In this document: piece by piece, positions 5,078 through 5,152 of the stretch
Numbering within the stretch: the stretch's first letter is position 1
How the letters are laid out: each line of letters begins with the position of its first letter
Origin: Chloroflexota bacterium
GTDB lineage: Bacteria; Chloroflexota; Anaerolineae; Anaerolineales; UBA4823
Direction: 5' to 3'
Assembly: GCA_021849525.1 (NCBI GenBank)
Contig: JAJZSS010000179.1
Coordinates: 1-5,152 of the forward strand
Length of the DNA stretch: 5,152 nt
The notes under the pieces: model-generated
Databases searched by the model: none
Seen by the model: only the letters and a program-made list of their open reading frames with translations
What the model was told of the DNA's origin: nothing
Translations under genes and position numbers: made by a program

Positions 5078-5152
5078 ATGGGTCAAAATCTAACATTAAC
5101 CACAGTCGTCGTCATCACGCACAATCCAAACCTGGGAAAAGAAATCAAACAG
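5078..5152 (+). CDS. N-terminal fragment of a probable CpaE/TadZ-like protein (cut by window edge)
   Basis: ATG at 5078 is preceded by AAAAGG 7 nt upstream and opens a frame of 25 codons to the window end: TTVVVITHNPNLGKEIKQ is the informative part. A hydrophobic beta strand (TVVVIT) followed by a polar turn and helix resembles the first strand and helix of the receiver-like domain of CpaE/TadZ, the MinD-like ATPase-family protein that places the Tad machine in the cell. Family usage and position after cpaB support this; the sequence alone is too short to prove it. Confidence 0.5.
   Translation, partial: MGQNLTLTTVVVITHNPNLGKEIKQ

Noticed and set aside
1..5152. tRNA, rRNA, CRISPR array, insertion sequence or phage genes
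   Set aside because: No spaced repeats, terminal inverted repeats with a transposase, or RNA gene signatures were seen on reading either strand.

Overview
This 5.15 kb window holds two divergent transcription units separated by about 500 bp of non-coding, AT-rich DNA. On the minus strand, running off the left edge, is the first 520 codons of a membrane sensor histidine kinase of the NarX/NarL-partner (HisKA_3) type. On the plus strand, running off the right edge, is the start of a Tad/Flp-type pilus (tight adherence) locus in the order tadE, tadE, tadG-like, cpaB/rcpC, and a short N-terminal fragment that is probably a CpaE/TadZ-like gene.

The organism is most likely a member of Chloroflexota, probably an Anaerolineae-like lineage. 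The evidence is the compact 'two TadE, then a TadG-like protein, then CpaB, then CpaE' order, the style of the pseudopilin N-termini (GQSIVEFALILP, GQALVEFALLIP), moderate G+C and frequent TTG/GTG starts. This is inference from recalled family patterns and was not tested by a search.

Layout: 1-1560 (minus) kinase with a PilJ/NarX-like sensor domain between two membrane helices, then HAMP, coiled coil, a Cys-rich GAF domain and HisKA_3; the ATPase domain lies outside the window. 1561-2060 is a divergent control region. It contains a perfect 11-bp inverted repeat overlapping a candidate kinase promoter, two candidate sigma70-type promoters facing the tad genes, and two small palindromes just upstream of the proximal TATAAT box. 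2061-2444 and 2441-2833 are two TadE pseudopilin-like genes overlapping by ATGA. 2855-4102 is a 415-residue TadG-like protein with ten cysteines and no visible VWA metal site. 4101-4126 is a possible weak attenuator hairpin. 4146-5039/5042 is CpaB/RcpC with a TTG start and a strong ribosome-binding site. 5078 onward is the CpaE-like fragment.

Working model: the TadE and TadE/G-like proteins are membrane-anchored minor components of a Tad secretion/pilus machine, CpaB acts in the envelope-spanning part, and the CpaE-like protein would act at the cytoplasmic face. The ATPase, the platform proteins, the Flp major pilin and the prepilin peptidase are not in the window. The divergent kinase is a candidate regulator of this locus, but only position supports that. 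Most of the window is recognisable biology. The less ordinary parts are the divergent control region, the cysteine cluster of the kinase GAF domain and the Cys-rich ectodomain of the TadG-like protein.
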